Positions 54,716 to 63,657 of a stretch of DNA of 64,000 nt are shown piece after piece (the stretch's first letter is position 1; every line of letters begins with the position of its first letter). The position numbers and the translations under genes are program-made. The DNA is from Chroococcus sp. CMT-3BRIN-NPC107 (lineage in GTDB: Bacteria; Cyanobacteriota; Cyanobacteriia; Cyanobacteriales; Chroococcidiopsidaceae). Where the stretch lies: NCBI GenBank assembly GCA_019359635.1, contig JAHHGY010000002.1:1-64000 (forward strand). The letters are read 5' to 3'. The notes beneath the pieces are model-generated. The model had not been told where the DNA came from. It did no database searches and worked only from the letters and a program-made list of their open reading frames with translations.

Positions 54716-55759
54716 ATGTACTCGCAGTTGAAAGCTTCTAAACCTTCGCGCCGAGCTTTTTGTAAATATTCGGCTTTGGCGATCGCCAGCCTGTTGACTA
54801 CTGTTGGTTGTCGCCCACAAACAAACACCGCCGGAAATGCCGCACCAAGTCCAACTCTTAGAATTGGGCTAAATTTGTGGGCGGGTTTTATGCCTTGGCA
54901 AGTGGCGAAAGAAAAAGATTTTTTTAAGGCTAATAATCTAAACGCCAAAATTGTCTGGTTTCCGGTGCTTTCTGACCAAATTACAGCTTTTAATGCCGGA
55001 AAAATTGATGCGATTGGGATTACCTTGTACGACTTTATTACCAGCGCTAGTAATGGAGTCAAAAGTAAAATCATCTCCATTACAGATATGTCGTTGGGGG
55101 CAGATGCGATCGTTGTTAATCCGGCAATTAAGTCTATAGGCGACATTGCTGGGAAGCGGACATCGATAGAAGTGGGAACAGTGGGACATTTATTATTTTT
55201 GAAAGCTTTAGAAAAGGGCGGTATTACTAAAGATAAAGTTGCTGTTGTCAATCAATCGGCGGATGCGGCGATCGCCTCATTAATTGCCAATAGAACCGAT
55301 GTTGCCTATGCTTACGAGCCTTTTGTCAGTCAAGCGGTGGCTTCAGGGAAAGGCAAAGTTATTTTTTCGAGTAAAGATATTCCGGGTTTAGTTCCTGACT
55401 TGATGGTTGTACAGCAGTCAACGCTTGACGGGCAACCAGAATCAATCCAAAAAATGTTAGATGTTTGGTACAAAACCCTTGCCTACCGCCAAACGAACAT
55501 GGATGAAGTGTTGCCCATTGAGGCAAAACAAGCAGGATTAGCGGTGAAAGATTATCAAAACTTGCTTCAAGGATTTAAGTGGCTAACTCCTACAGAAGCA
55601 AGTGCAATGTTTCAACCAGGTACAACAGCGCAGTCTTTAGTATTTAACGCCCAAGACGTTTCTAGTCTCATGCTGAAAGAAAAATTAATTACCAAACCAT
55701 TACCGCCAATTACCGAACTAATCGACGATCGCTTTTTGAAAAAAACTATTACTCAATAA
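54716..55759 (+). CDS. ABC substrate-binding lipoprotein, NMT1/SsuA type
   Basis: A 347-residue periplasmic binding protein. The N-terminus has a twin-arginine-like SRRAFCKYSALAIASLL and a lipobox TTVGC, so it may be a Tat-exported lipoprotein. The fold is NMT1/THI5/SsuA: LRIGLNLWAGFMPWQVAKEK, then AFNAGKIDAIGITLYDF and EVGTVGHLLFLKALEKGG, later ADAAIASLIANRTDVAYAYEP. The ATG at 54716 has GGGGATGG upstream at the right distance; ATGs at 54671 and 54707 are alternatives. Substrates of this class include sulfonates, nitrate, taurine and pyrimidines; which one is not visible. The desaturase follows 3 bp later. Confidence 0.9.
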   Translation: MYSQLKASKPSRRAFCKYSALAIASLLTTVGCRPQTNTAGNAAPSPTLRIGLNLWAGFMPWQVAKEKDFFKANNLNAKIVWFPVLSDQITAFNAGKIDAIGITLYDFITSASNGVKSKIISITDMSLGADAIVVNPAIKSIGDIAGKRTSIEVGTVGHLLFLKALEKGGITKDKVAVVNQSADAAIASLIANRTDVAYAYEPFVSQAVASGKGKVIFSSKDIPGLVPDLMVVQQSTLDGQPESIQKMLDVWYKTLAYRQTNMDEVLPIEAKQAGLAVKDYQNLLQGFKWLTPTEASAMFQPGTTAQSLVFNAQDVSSLMLKEKLITKPLPPITELIDDRFLKKTITQ

Positions 55760-55762
55760 ATT

Positions 55763-56776
55763 ATGACTACTACAACAATCAACCTCAATCGCTATCTACA
55801 GCAAAGCAAACCCTTGTGGAATGTTGCGGCTATCTCCTACGCTTTAGTAGGATATTTAGGGGGGATTAGTTTAATTTTTTTGGGTAGCTTGTGGCTAAAT
55901 GCTTTGGGAGTAATTTTGCTTAGCCATAGCTTAGTAATTTCGGCTTATCTGACTCACGAATTTATGCACGGCACTATGTTCGCCTCCAAACAATCCAATG
56001 CGATCGCCGGAAATATGATGTTATGGATTACTGGCGGCTGTTATGCTAAGTTTTCGGACTTGATGCGCCTGCATATTGCCCACCATGTCAACCGCGTAGA
56101 TTTTTGTCGCTTTGACTTGGAGGAGTTTTTAGCATCTTTACCTACTCTTGTGCGATCGCTCTTACTGGGTTTAGAGTGGTACTATTTTCCCTCTTTGGCA
56201 TTTTTAACTAGAATCCGCTCAATGTTTGCGCCTTTTTATTTGGGCGATCGCCAAAACGAACGATTGAGAGTTACTTCAATTTTCTTAATTCGCGCTACTT
56301 TATTTGGCATTTTGGGTTGGATATCTTTAAAAGCACTGGCGTTGTACTTCGTGTCTTACATTTCGATGATTCATACTTTGCGGTTTGTTGATGCCTTTCA
56401 GCATACTTATGAAGTGTTCGCAGTGGGTTCAGATATACCAAAACGCGATCGCGCTCACGAGCAAACAAATACTTTTTCTAACGTTATTTCGTTGCGCCAT
56501 AGATGGCTAAACTTACTTTTGCTCAACTTTGGCTATCACAACGCTCATCACGAGTTAATGAAATGTCCTTGGTATAGCTTGCCAGAACTTGACAAAGAAC
56601 TTTACACTGGCGACGAAATCCACTACATTACCCTACCGGAATTAATTGGCAACTACCATCGCTTTCGGTTATCGCGGATTTATTCAGGGCAAGGTACAGC
56701 CGTAGACGAGCAAGGAAACCGCCAGCTAGAGACATTTTATGGCGGAACTGAAGTATCGTTTTTGGTGTTGCCTTAG
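55763..56776 (+). CDS. Membrane fatty-acid-desaturase-type protein
   Basis: A 337-residue membrane di-iron enzyme. The three histidine boxes are present: HEFMH (residues ~67-71), HIAHH (~99-103) and HNAHH in FGYHNAHHELMKCPWYSLPEL. Four or more hydrophobic segments are visible. This is the FADS/alkane-hydroxylase/carotenoid-oxygenase superfamily, so it may desaturate, hydroxylate or ketolate. Its place between a binding protein (3-bp gap) and an exporter in a transport block is unusual for a membrane-lipid desaturase and suggests it oxidises the transported compound or a dedicated lipid (inference). Confidence 0.9.
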   Translation: MTTTTINLNRYLQQSKPLWNVAAISYALVGYLGGISLIFLGSLWLNALGVILLSHSLVISAYLTHEFMHGTMFASKQSNAIAGNMMLWITGGCYAKFSDLMRLHIAHHVNRVDFCRFDLEEFLASLPTLVRSLLLGLEWYYFPSLAFLTRIRSMFAPFYLGDRQNERLRVTSIFLIRATLFGILGWISLKALALYFVSYISMIHTLRFVDAFQHTYEVFAVGSDIPKRDRAHEQTNTFSNVISLRHRWLNLLLLNFGYHNAHHELMKCPWYSLPELDKELYTGDEIHYITLPELIGNYHRFRLSRIYSGQGTAVDEQGNRQLETFYGGTEVSFLVLP

Positions 56777-56788
56777 AATAAGCAAAAA

Positions 56789-57654
56789 GTGACAAAATCT
56801 CGTTCTGGCTCGATATTTGCCTTAGCAACGGCTCTCTGCTTTGGTGTTAGCGTTCCCCTCTCAAAGTTGTTGTTAGATGATATAGAGCCTTGGATGTTAG
56901 CGGGGATTTTGTATTTGGGCGGAGGAATAGGTTTATTGCCAATCTACTGTCTGCGCAATCTATCACAGCCGCCTAAAAATAGTTTGCGCTCAAAAGACTG
57001 GGGCGATTTGGGTGCTTCAATGTTGGCAGGTGGAGTAACAGCCCCGGTATTACTGACAATCGGGCTTACTACAACTTCTGCAACGGTAGGATCGCTACTG
57101 CTCAATTTTGAAGGAGTTTTTACAGCGCTTTTAGCATGGACTGTTTTTAAAGAACGTTGGCAATTGCAGGTTTTTTTAGGAATAGTCGCAATTACCAGTG
57201 GGGGAATTGTTCTTTCTTACACAGAACATACCACCGTAGGGCTATCTTGGGGAGCGGTGGCAATTTTGGGAACTTGTTTAGCTTGGGCAATGGACAGTAA
57301 TTTAACTAATAAAATAGCTTCAAGAGATCCACTGCAAATTGCTTTAATTAAAAGCGGTGTGGCTGGCTTAATCAATGTGGCGATCGCTTTTTCCATCGGG
57401 CAAACTCTACCGCCTCTGTCTACGTTAATTCCAGCCTTAATAATTGGTTTTGTTTCCTCTGGACTAACTTATGTTTTTTTGTTCAGGCTTTACGCCAATT
57501 AGGTGCAGCCCAAACCGGAGCATATTTCGCTCTCTCGCCGTTTGTGGGGGCAACAATTTCTGTTGTGTTTCTCGGAGAACAAATTACCCAAGTTTTAGTA
57601 ATGTCAGCCGTTTTGATGGCAATAGGCGTAGGACTATGTTTGCAAGAAAAATAA
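56789..57654 (+). pseudogene. EamA family transporter, frameshifted at a T7 run
   Basis: From the GTG at 56789 an EamA/DMT-type exporter reads well: ATALCFGVSVPLSKLLLDDI, then GGVTAPVLLTIGLTTTSATVGSLLLNFEGVF, read as two motifs, with ten-helix spacing. It runs off at a TAG at 57500. In the next frame, from about 57487, the missing end is intact: ALRQLGAAQTGAYFALSPFV, then GEQITQVLVMSAVLMAIGVG to the TAA at 57652-57654. The break is at ATG followed by seven T (57474-57480). One extra T restores TYVFFVQALRQLG and a 288-residue protein. It may be a real mutation, a slippage switch or a sequencing error. Confidence 0.82.
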
Positions 57655-57673
57655 TCATAGTCTACGAGGATAT

Positions 57674-57801
57674 TTTAAAAGTTTTTCTGTTAATAGCAAG
57701 TCACTGAGATCCCCTTGTTAAAAAGGAAGTAATAAATATTTTCCCCCCTTAAAAAGAGGGGCTAGGGGAATCTTCCGCTACGCAAAATATAAACCATACC
57801 T
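57674..57801 (+). repeat. Dispersed intergenic repeat, copy A
   Basis: Begins TTTAAAAGTTTTTCTGTTAA and includes TAGCAAGTCACTGAGATCCCC, a CCCCCCTTAAAAAGAGGGG hairpin (57743-57761), and TATAAACCATACCTTTC. A shorter, diverged copy lies at 61113-61202. It follows the EamA gene and precedes the MBL hydrolase. Confidence 0.6.
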
Positions 57802-57852
57802 TTCCTCTCATTCTCTAACTCATAATTTTTGTACTTTAATTACCCTACCTTT

Positions 57853-58638
57853 ATGCAAAATCCTAAACCTGTTTGCGACTCATGGTTTGCAACTCAAAAA
57901 ATTAGCGAATCTTTGTACCGCATCCACGAACATCATTATTGGGAATGGAATCGCGCTAACTTATGGCTGATTAAAGGTGAAACTCAAGATTTGTTAATCG
58001 ATACAGGCTTGGGAGTTGCCAGTTTGCGCCAACATATTGCAACTTTAATTGATAAACCATTACTTGCGATCGCATCTCACGTTCATTTCGATCATGCTGG
58101 CGGGATGCACGAATTTGATAATATTGCCATTCATCCCTCCGAAGCTGAAGCTTTGAGACAAGGAGATGCTAATGCTGCATTGTGTGCGCCAGAATATGGC
58201 TGGGTTTTAGACGAACATTTTGCCGAATTACCTTATCCTGGTTTTGCCGTTACCCAATATACTTTTAATGCGGCCCAGCCAACTCAATTGTTGCAAGAAG
58301 GAGATATTTTAGACTTAGGAAGTCGCGCTTTTGAAGTGTTGCACCTTCCCGGACATTCTCCCGGCTGCATTGCACTGTACGATCGCCACAGTCAAGAATT
58401 ATTTTCCGGCGATATTGTCTACGATGGTGAATTGTTGGATCTTTTGCCTGGTAGCGATATTCCAACTTACATTGCTACTTACGAGCGTCTGCAAAAATTG
58501 CCTGTAGAAACAGTATATCCCGGTCACTATCACAGTTTTGGTAAAGATAGACTGCAACAATTGATGGCTGATTACTTAGAAGCTAAACGTCAACCAGGTT
58601 GTCCCTCAGAAACTAGCCCTCTCGCAGAGAGTAAATAA
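57853..58638 (+). CDS. MBL fold metallo-hydrolase
   Basis: A 261-residue metallo-beta-lactamase-fold hydrolase, glyoxalase II-like. Metal ligands are in SHVHFDHAGG (H-x-H-x-D-H), then LHLPGHSPGC (third His), FSGDIVYDGE (bridging Asp) and YPGHYHSFG (last His). The start chosen is the ATG at 57853 (MQNPKPVCDSWFATQK); a TTG at 57829 would add eight residues. Typical substrates are thioesters or lactones; none is indicated here. Its last 26 bp overlap the convergent ABC ATPase gene. Confidence 0.92.
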   Translation: MQNPKPVCDSWFATQKISESLYRIHEHHYWEWNRANLWLIKGETQDLLIDTGLGVASLRQHIATLIDKPLLAIASHVHFDHAGGMHEFDNIAIHPSEAEALRQGDANAALCAPEYGWVLDEHFAELPYPGFAVTQYTFNAAQPTQLLQEGDILDLGSRAFEVLHLPGHSPGCIALYDRHSQELFSGDIVYDGELLDLLPGSDIPTYIATYERLQKLPVETVYPGHYHSFGKDRLQQLMADYLEAKRQPGCPSETSPLAESK

Positions 58639-59437
58639 TTTGACGTTTAATATCGGTAAACTTGGGAGTTAGCTTGATATCTACATCTCTATCGGCGGGT
58701 AATGCGATCGCAATTTCTGTTTTAACTTTGCCAGGATGAGCGCTCATTACGTAAACACGCTGAGATAAAAATACAGCTTCTTCTACATCATGGGTAATTG
58801 TGCAAATTGTCGTCCCTGTTTTTTGCCATATTTCCCGTAAAAATTGCTGCATCTGCTCTTTAGTTTGACAGTCCAAAGCGCCAAAAGGTTCGTCCATCAA
58901 CAATACTTCTGGTGCGTTTGCTAAAGCCCGCGCGATCGCACAGCGTTGTTTCATCCCGCCAGATAGTTGATTTGGGTAAGATTTTGCAAATTTAGTTAAA
59001 CCCACAACCGCCAAAAAATAGGCAACTTTTTCTTGACGCTGCGCTGAAGATAAACGACGCAACTTAGAGCCAAAACTAATATTGTTTGCTACGGTTAGCC
59101 AAGGGTAAAGCGTGTAGCTTTGAAATACCATTCCGCGATCGGAACCGGGACCTAATACTACTTCATCATCAACTTTAATTTCTCCCGATGTGGGGGCGAC
59201 TAATCCGGCAATTATATTCATCAGCGTTGATTTACCACAACCTGATGCACCCACAATACAAACAAACTCACCTTTATGTATTTGCAAGTTAACATTTTGC
59301 AAAATAGTTAATTGTTTATCTTTTTTCCCATAACTTTTAGATAAATTGCAAACCTCTAACTTTGGTTTGTTTAAATGCTGGTTATATTCATCCGAAACCT
59401 GACTAGAAGTTGCTCTTGAAAATCTAACTTGATTCAC
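58613..59437 (-). CDS. ABC transporter ATP-binding protein, NitT/TauT/SsuB type
   Basis: A 274-residue ATPase powering the importer. Walker A is GASGCGKST, the Q-loop is VFQSYTLYPWLTV, the signature LSGGMKQRCAIARALANA, Walker B VLLMDEPFGALD and the switch His in CTITHDVEEAVFLS. The N-terminal ~30 residues are a variable polar extension. The family partners with binding proteins and permeases of the kind encoded in this block. It is on the opposite strand from the permease gene; their starts diverge across a 219-bp gap that should carry both promoters. Confidence 0.94.
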   Translation of the reverse strand: MNQVRFSRATSSQVSDEYNQHLNKPKLEVCNLSKSYGKKDKQLTILQNVNLQIHKGEFVCIVGASGCGKSTLMNIIAGLVAPTSGEIKVDDEVVLGPGSDRGMVFQSYTLYPWLTVANNISFGSKLRRLSSAQRQEKVAYFLAVVGLTKFAKSYPNQLSGGMKQRCAIARALANAPEVLLMDEPFGALDCQTKEQMQQFLREIWQKTGTTICTITHDVEEAVFLSQRVYVMSAHPGKVKTEIAIALPADRDVDIKLTPKFTDIKRQIIYSLREG

Positions 59438-59656
59438 TAAAATTTTCCTCTAAGTTCTACTTAATACTTTGCATTACCTAGCAATTATTTTGTTTCAGTT
59501 CGCGCCGCTAAACTCTGACTGTATAACTGCGATTTTTTTACCAATACCTAACATACATTTATTTAAACGAATACTGACTATACAAACTGTTAACTTGAAT
59601 ACAAAGAGTAGTGCATTAATAATTGATAATTTTATTAATTACAGCTACGAGCAATA

Positions 59657-60493
59657 ATGACAAAAACAATTTCTTTACCAAAAGAAGGTTATCTTCCACC
59701 ATCAATATTTTGGAGTATTCGTCAAGGATTTCCCCGATGGTTGGGTATATTACTTTCAACTACAGCGATCGCAATTCCTTTATTAATTTGGGCAATACTT
59801 AGTTACGCCGGATTAGTAACACCGCTTTTTTTACCCACACCAACTGCCGTAATTCAAGCCGGAATTAAAATGTTGCTTGAAGAAAACTTAATAGTTGATA
59901 TTTTAGCTAGTAGTATGCGCGTTGCGGCGGGCTTTATAGTTGCGGCTATTATTGGCGTACCCGTAGGGATTTTGATGGGAACTTTTCATAGTATGCAAAG
60001 CCTATTTAGTCCGCTAGTTGGCACGGTAAGATATATGCCCGTTGTTGCTTTTGTCCCCCTAATTATTATTTGGGTTGGCTTGGGTGAAGAAGCAAAAACC
60101 TTAATTATTTTCCTTGGAGTTGTGCTTTACAACGCAATGATGGTAGCCGATGCTGTTAAGTTTATTCCTGATGAAATGATTAACGTTGCTTATACATTAG
60201 GAATGAATCGCCGGAGTGTTTTATTTAGGGTTATAGTACCGGGGGTATTTCCTAGTATTTTAGATACATTGCGAGTTAATATATCTGGTGCATGGAACTA
60301 TTTAGTAATTGCCGAACTAATTGCCTCTCAAAATGGCTTAGGTTTCAAAATTATTCAAGCACAGCGTTTTTTACAAACAGACAAAGTTTTATTTTGCATC
60401 GGCATTATTGGGTTTATTGGTTTAGTAATAGATTTTAGCTTGAAATATTTATCTAAGATGCTCACTCCTTGGGCAGAAAGAGTACGCGGATAA
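59657..60493 (+). CDS. ABC transporter permease, NitT/TauT/SsuC type
   Basis: A 278-residue inner-membrane permease with six hydrophobic segments. The ATPase-contact EAA loop reads NVAYTLGMNRRSVLFRVIVPG-like, seen as AYTLGMNRRSVLFRVIVPGV. N-terminal LGILLSTTAIAIPLLIWAIL and the conserved VRYMPVVAFVPLIIIWVGLG are family marks. It pairs with the ATPase encoded divergently and with one or both binding proteins here. The hydrolase start is 17 bp after its stop, so co-transcription is likely. Confidence 0.94.
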   Translation: MTKTISLPKEGYLPPSIFWSIRQGFPRWLGILLSTTAIAIPLLIWAILSYAGLVTPLFLPTPTAVIQAGIKMLLEENLIVDILASSMRVAAGFIVAAIIGVPVGILMGTFHSMQSLFSPLVGTVRYMPVVAFVPLIIIWVGLGEEAKTLIIFLGVVLYNAMMVADAVKFIPDEMINVAYTLGMNRRSVLFRVIVPGVFPSILDTLRVNISGAWNYLVIAELIASQNGLGFKIIQAQRFLQTDKVLFCIGIIGFIGLVIDFSLKYLSKMLTPWAERVRG

Positions 60494-60510
60494 TTAAAAA
60501 CTTAGCTTTT

Positions 60511-61116
60511 ATGACACTAACATTAAACTTAAACAACACAGCTTTAATCTGTATAGATTTGCAGGCGGGAGTATTTACAAAAGAGGGAAGTTTAGCCCAT
60601 GTTGGTACAGATGAAATACTCCCCAGCGTTAAAAGAGTTTTAGCAGCAGCGCGAAATGCAAAGATCCCAATCATCCATTTTAAAGAAGTCCACCGCAAAG
60701 AAATGGTAGATTTTGGTAGAGAATTAGATGGAGTAGAACCAGTTCACTGTTTAGAAAATTGGGCTAGTACAGACTATTACTGGGAACTTGCGCCTATCGA
60801 GGGAGAATTTGCGATCGCCAAACGCCGTTATAGCTGCTTTATCGGCACAGATTTGGAAATTTTGCTGCGGGGATTAAAAGTTGATACCTTACTACTTGTA
60901 GGCACTATGACTAACGTCTGCGTCCATTACACGGCAGCCGATGCCCACCAAAAAGATTACCACTTTCATGTCATCGAAGACTGCTGTGCTGGTTCCGATT
61001 GGGATGCACATTGGGCGGCATTAACAGCAATGGAATACCTACAAATCGGGGCGCGAATTTGTCATAGAGATTGTGTTGCGGCTTTATCTAATAGCGAGAG
61101 CAAAGCCATAGTTTAA
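60511..61116 (+). CDS. Isochorismatase-fold cysteine hydrolase
   Basis: A 201-residue cysteine hydrolase. The triad is visible: Asp in ALICIDLQAGVF, Lys in IAKRRYSCF, and Cys in GTMTNVCVHYTAADA, giving D-K-C as in nicotinamidases and N-carbamoylsarcosine amidohydrolases. The start is the ATG at 60511 (MTLTLNLNNTALIC); an earlier one at 60469 overlaps the permease and is unlikely. It lies 17 bp after the permease stop, which suggests the transported compound is an amide, ureide or similar that this enzyme cleaves (inference). Confidence 0.92.
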   Translation: MTLTLNLNNTALICIDLQAGVFTKEGSLAHVGTDEILPSVKRVLAAARNAKIPIIHFKEVHRKEMVDFGRELDGVEPVHCLENWASTDYYWELAPIEGEFAIAKRRYSCFIGTDLEILLRGLKVDTLLLVGTMTNVCVHYTAADAHQKDYHFHVIEDCCAGSDWDAHWAALTAMEYLQIGARICHRDCVAALSNSESKAIV

Positions 61117-61202
61117 AAGTTTTTTGTTGATAGCAAATCCTTAGAAATCACCCCTTAAAAAAGAGTATATCCCTACAAATAAAAACAAACTATACCTTTT
61201 TC
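61113..61202 (+). repeat. Dispersed intergenic repeat, copy B
   Basis: TTTAAAAGTTTTTTGTTGAT, then AGCAAATCCTTAGAAATCACCCC, a shortened AT middle, and CAAACTATACCTTTTTC. It aligns in order with copy A at 57674-57801, with one internal gap, and the same orientation. The repeat begins at the stop codon of the hydrolase gene. Confidence 0.55.
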
Positions 61203-62256
61203 AAGCTTCAGTTTTGAGAAACTTTGGAGCTAAAACTTTTGTTAGATCGGGTGGTTGAGAAATTTGCTTTTGTTCTATTAAAAACTCCGATACTTCTTTC
61301 AAATGATTAGCTAAATAAATATCGCTTTGAGCATCCCCCAACATTTTTAAATTAGTTGGTAAGTCTATTAACCCAACTCCTTTAAGTTGTGATTCTGCTT
61401 CTTCCGGACTTATTTGCAGGCGTTTTCCCGTAATTGCTAAAGCTTCGGCTTTATTTGTTTTCATAAAACCTATGGCTTTAAAAATACCTTTATTGAACCC
61501 TTCTACCCCGGCGGGGTTTATATCAGCAAACTTGGTACTAAACAAATATAAATCAATAATTGCTGTAGGCATTTTAGCAGTGTCTATGATAATTCTGCCG
61601 TCTTTTTGGGTAGCATTTGCCTTTTGCAAAAATGGAGAATAAGTCACAGCAATATCTGTTCTCCCGGCTTGATAAGCTATAGCCGCAGCATCGGGCGTAG
61701 CGTTAGTAATTTTGACATCATTTTTACTTAAGCCAGCATCTTTTAAAACTTGTAATAATAAGAAATGGCTAACTTCTCCTATTTCTACTGCAATATTTTT
61801 GCCTTTAAAGTCTTTAATATCCGTTACGCTATTACGAGCTAAAATACCATCTCCACCCAGAGAGTTATCTGCTACTAAAACTACGCGATAATCAACACTT
61901 TTTGCTTTTAGCGATACTGCTGCTGGTGTTGCTAAAGCTATAGCATCTAATCTTCCCGCACCAAAAGCTGCTTGTAAATCTGAAGCCGCACTAAAGTCTT
62001 TATGATTAAGGTTTAATCCTGCTTCTTGAAAAAATCCTTTTTCTAAAGCAATATACAATGGTGTATAACCAATCCAAAGCGTACTTCCCGAACTTGCAGA
62101 AATAGATTTTGTTGAGGTTGTGGTTTCAGCGTTTGAAGTAGATGAAACTGTTGATTGCGATCGCGTTTGGCAAGCGTTTAATACTAAGCTACCCGATAAC
62201 CCAGTCATCAACCAAATTGCTTGGCGGCGAGTCCATGCTCTTGTTTTATGTTTCAT
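61201..62256 (-). CDS. Second ABC substrate-binding lipoprotein, NMT1/SsuA type
   Basis: A 351-residue periplasmic binding protein. N-terminal twin-arginine-like TRRQAIWLMTGLSGSLVL then lipobox LNAC, a Ser/Thr-rich linker, and a core SGSTLWIGYTPLYIALEKGF, then AAFGAGRLDAIALATPAAVS and EVGEVSHFLLLQVLKDAGLS, with PDAAAIAYQAGRTDIAVTYSP. It is clearly a paralogue of the first binding protein at 54.7 kb (same order of motifs) but diverged. Having two binding proteins for one permease/ATPase pair suggests two related substrates, or one is redundant. It is convergent with the hydrolase gene. Confidence 0.92.
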   Translation of the reverse strand: MKHKTRAWTRRQAIWLMTGLSGSLVLNACQTRSQSTVSSTSNAETTTSTKSISASSGSTLWIGYTPLYIALEKGFFQEAGLNLNHKDFSAASDLQAAFGAGRLDAIALATPAAVSLKAKSVDYRVVLVADNSLGGDGILARNSVTDIKDFKGKNIAVEIGEVSHFLLLQVLKDAGLSKNDVKITNATPDAAAIAYQAGRTDIAVTYSPFLQKANATQKDGRIIIDTAKMPTAIIDLYLFSTKFADINPAGVEGFNKGIFKAIGFMKTNKAEALAITGKRLQISPEEAESQLKGVGLIDLPTNLKMLGDAQSDIYLANHLKEVSEFLIEQKQISQPPDLTKVLAPKFLKTEA

Positions 62257-62386
62257 ACTTATTTCAATGCCAAAAACGATCCTAATTTAATTAAACTAAT
62301 ATTCAAGTTATAAATTGTTAGTAGAGATACATTTCTGCAATAAAACCTATTCTCTCGTTTTTTTAAGGTTTAATTAAAACTGCGAT

Positions 62387-62616
62387 TTTGTCATTTTAAT
62401 TTTTTAATCCAGTCAAAATCTAGACAGCGACTTTTTAGTGAACTTAATTATCTCTATTTGTCTAAAAATAATTTGTTAATAACTCAAATATTTGCAGTAA
62501 ATTTGTCATTTTAATTTTTTAATCCAGTCAAAATCTAGACAGCGACTTTTTAGTGAACTTAATTATCTCTATTTGTCTAAAAATAATTTGTTAATAACTC
62601 AAATATTTGCAGTAAA
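62387..62616. repeat. Perfect 115-bp tandem duplication
   Basis: Bases 62387-62501 and 62502-62616 are identical over all 115 positions, directly adjoining. Each unit is AT-rich and contains CAGTCAAAATCTAGACAGCG and a run of TTAATAACTC. It lies between two divergent genes (second binding protein and LmeA-like gene), so it may have duplicated a promoter or operator. Lack of any difference implies a recent event. Confidence 0.95.
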
Positions 62617-62808
62617 CTGGAGGCGATCGCCTTAAGGCTACTACCACAGATTTGTAAATATCTCCTCTAACCTAGTTGCAGCAACCCTTTCAACCCTCAA
62701 AAAAGCTGTTCTTATAACTCTTGTCAGCACCACTTATGAATAATTGGTTGCCGAATTGTTCACACTTTGTTACAAAAGTATAGAGAACTTCTACAAAGTG
62801 AAAACAAG
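62617..62808. other. Leader of the LmeA-like gene
   Basis: Between the duplication and the chosen ATG. Holds one HIP1 site (62623-62630) and a short in-frame TTG at 62767. No other structure is clear. Confidence 0.4.
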
Positions 62809-63603
62809 ATGTTCGCTGGACTTACTGGCTCAACCACTTCTACTGGCACTGATTGGGGAGAGCGAATGCTCAACAGCGTTGCCAGCAAAACTATTCGTCA
62901 TTTGTTGACTCAAAGTGAGTCGATAGAAGTTTCTGTACGTTGCTACCCCTCCAGCAAGTTGTTACAGGGCAGCATAGACAACTTCAAAATGAGCGGTCGG
63001 GGCTTGGCAATCCGCAAAGACTTTTTAGTGGAAGAAATGTCCTTTGAAACCGATGCTGTATCTTTAGACTTTAGCTCGGTACTAGGCGGAAAACTAAAGT
63101 TAAAGCAGCCTACTCAAGCAGTGGCGGAAGTGAAATTATCAGAGGCGGGTATTAATCATGCTTTTAAAGCAGAATTGGTTAAAAAACGCTTACTCAACCT
63201 AGATTTACCCAGCTTGACGGCAATATCGGGGGGCGAACCTGTTTCTTTTAGCGAGGTACAAGTAGAACTTTTGCCCAATAACCAAGTCAAAATCTTGGCA
63301 AAAGCTGACCTAAATACCGACGAATTAGTGCCAATTAGCATGACGGCAACTTTGGCTGTAGAACGGCGGCGACGGGTAGCATTCAATAATCCGCAATTTA
63401 CTACTGACCTAGCACCCGAAGCTCAAAAAGAGATATCTCAAGCATTAGCGATCGCTTTTGCGGAAATTCTAGATAATATGGTCGATCTTGACCGCTTCGA
63501 CCTCGATGGCGTAACGATGCGAATTAATCGATTGGAAACTCAAGGAAAACAGCTAATTTTTAGCGGTTACGCCCAAATCGAACGCATACCTAATACTCCT
63601 TGA
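62809..63603 (+). CDS. LmeA family (DUF2993) phospholipid-binding protein
   Basis: A 264-residue protein of DUF2993/LmeA, a lipid-binding family studied in mycobacteria and widespread in cyanobacteria. Core stretches are SVRCYPSSKLLQGSIDNFKM, then GRGLAIRKDFLVEEMSFETD, VSLDFSSVLGGKLKLKQPT, and DRFDLDGVTMRINRLETQGK. No cleavable signal peptide is obvious, which is common in the cyanobacterial members. The start is the ATG at 62809 (MFAGLTGSTTSTGTD); a TTG at 62767 would add 14 residues. Exact lipid and location are unknown. Confidence 0.9.
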   Translation: MFAGLTGSTTSTGTDWGERMLNSVASKTIRHLLTQSESIEVSVRCYPSSKLLQGSIDNFKMSGRGLAIRKDFLVEEMSFETDAVSLDFSSVLGGKLKLKQPTQAVAEVKLSEAGINHAFKAELVKKRLLNLDLPSLTAISGGEPVSFSEVQVELLPNNQVKILAKADLNTDELVPISMTATLAVERRRRVAFNNPQFTTDLAPEAQKEISQALAIAFAEILDNMVDLDRFDLDGVTMRINRLETQGKQLIFSGYAQIERIPNTP

Positions 63604-63657
63604 ACCAATCATCGGCTTAGTTGCGGTATGCTACAAGGGTCGAAAGTATAAGTAGTT

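Noticed and set aside
59469-59657. 62-codon plus-strand frame before the permease gene
   Set aside because: No recognisable product, overlaps a likely divergent promoter region.
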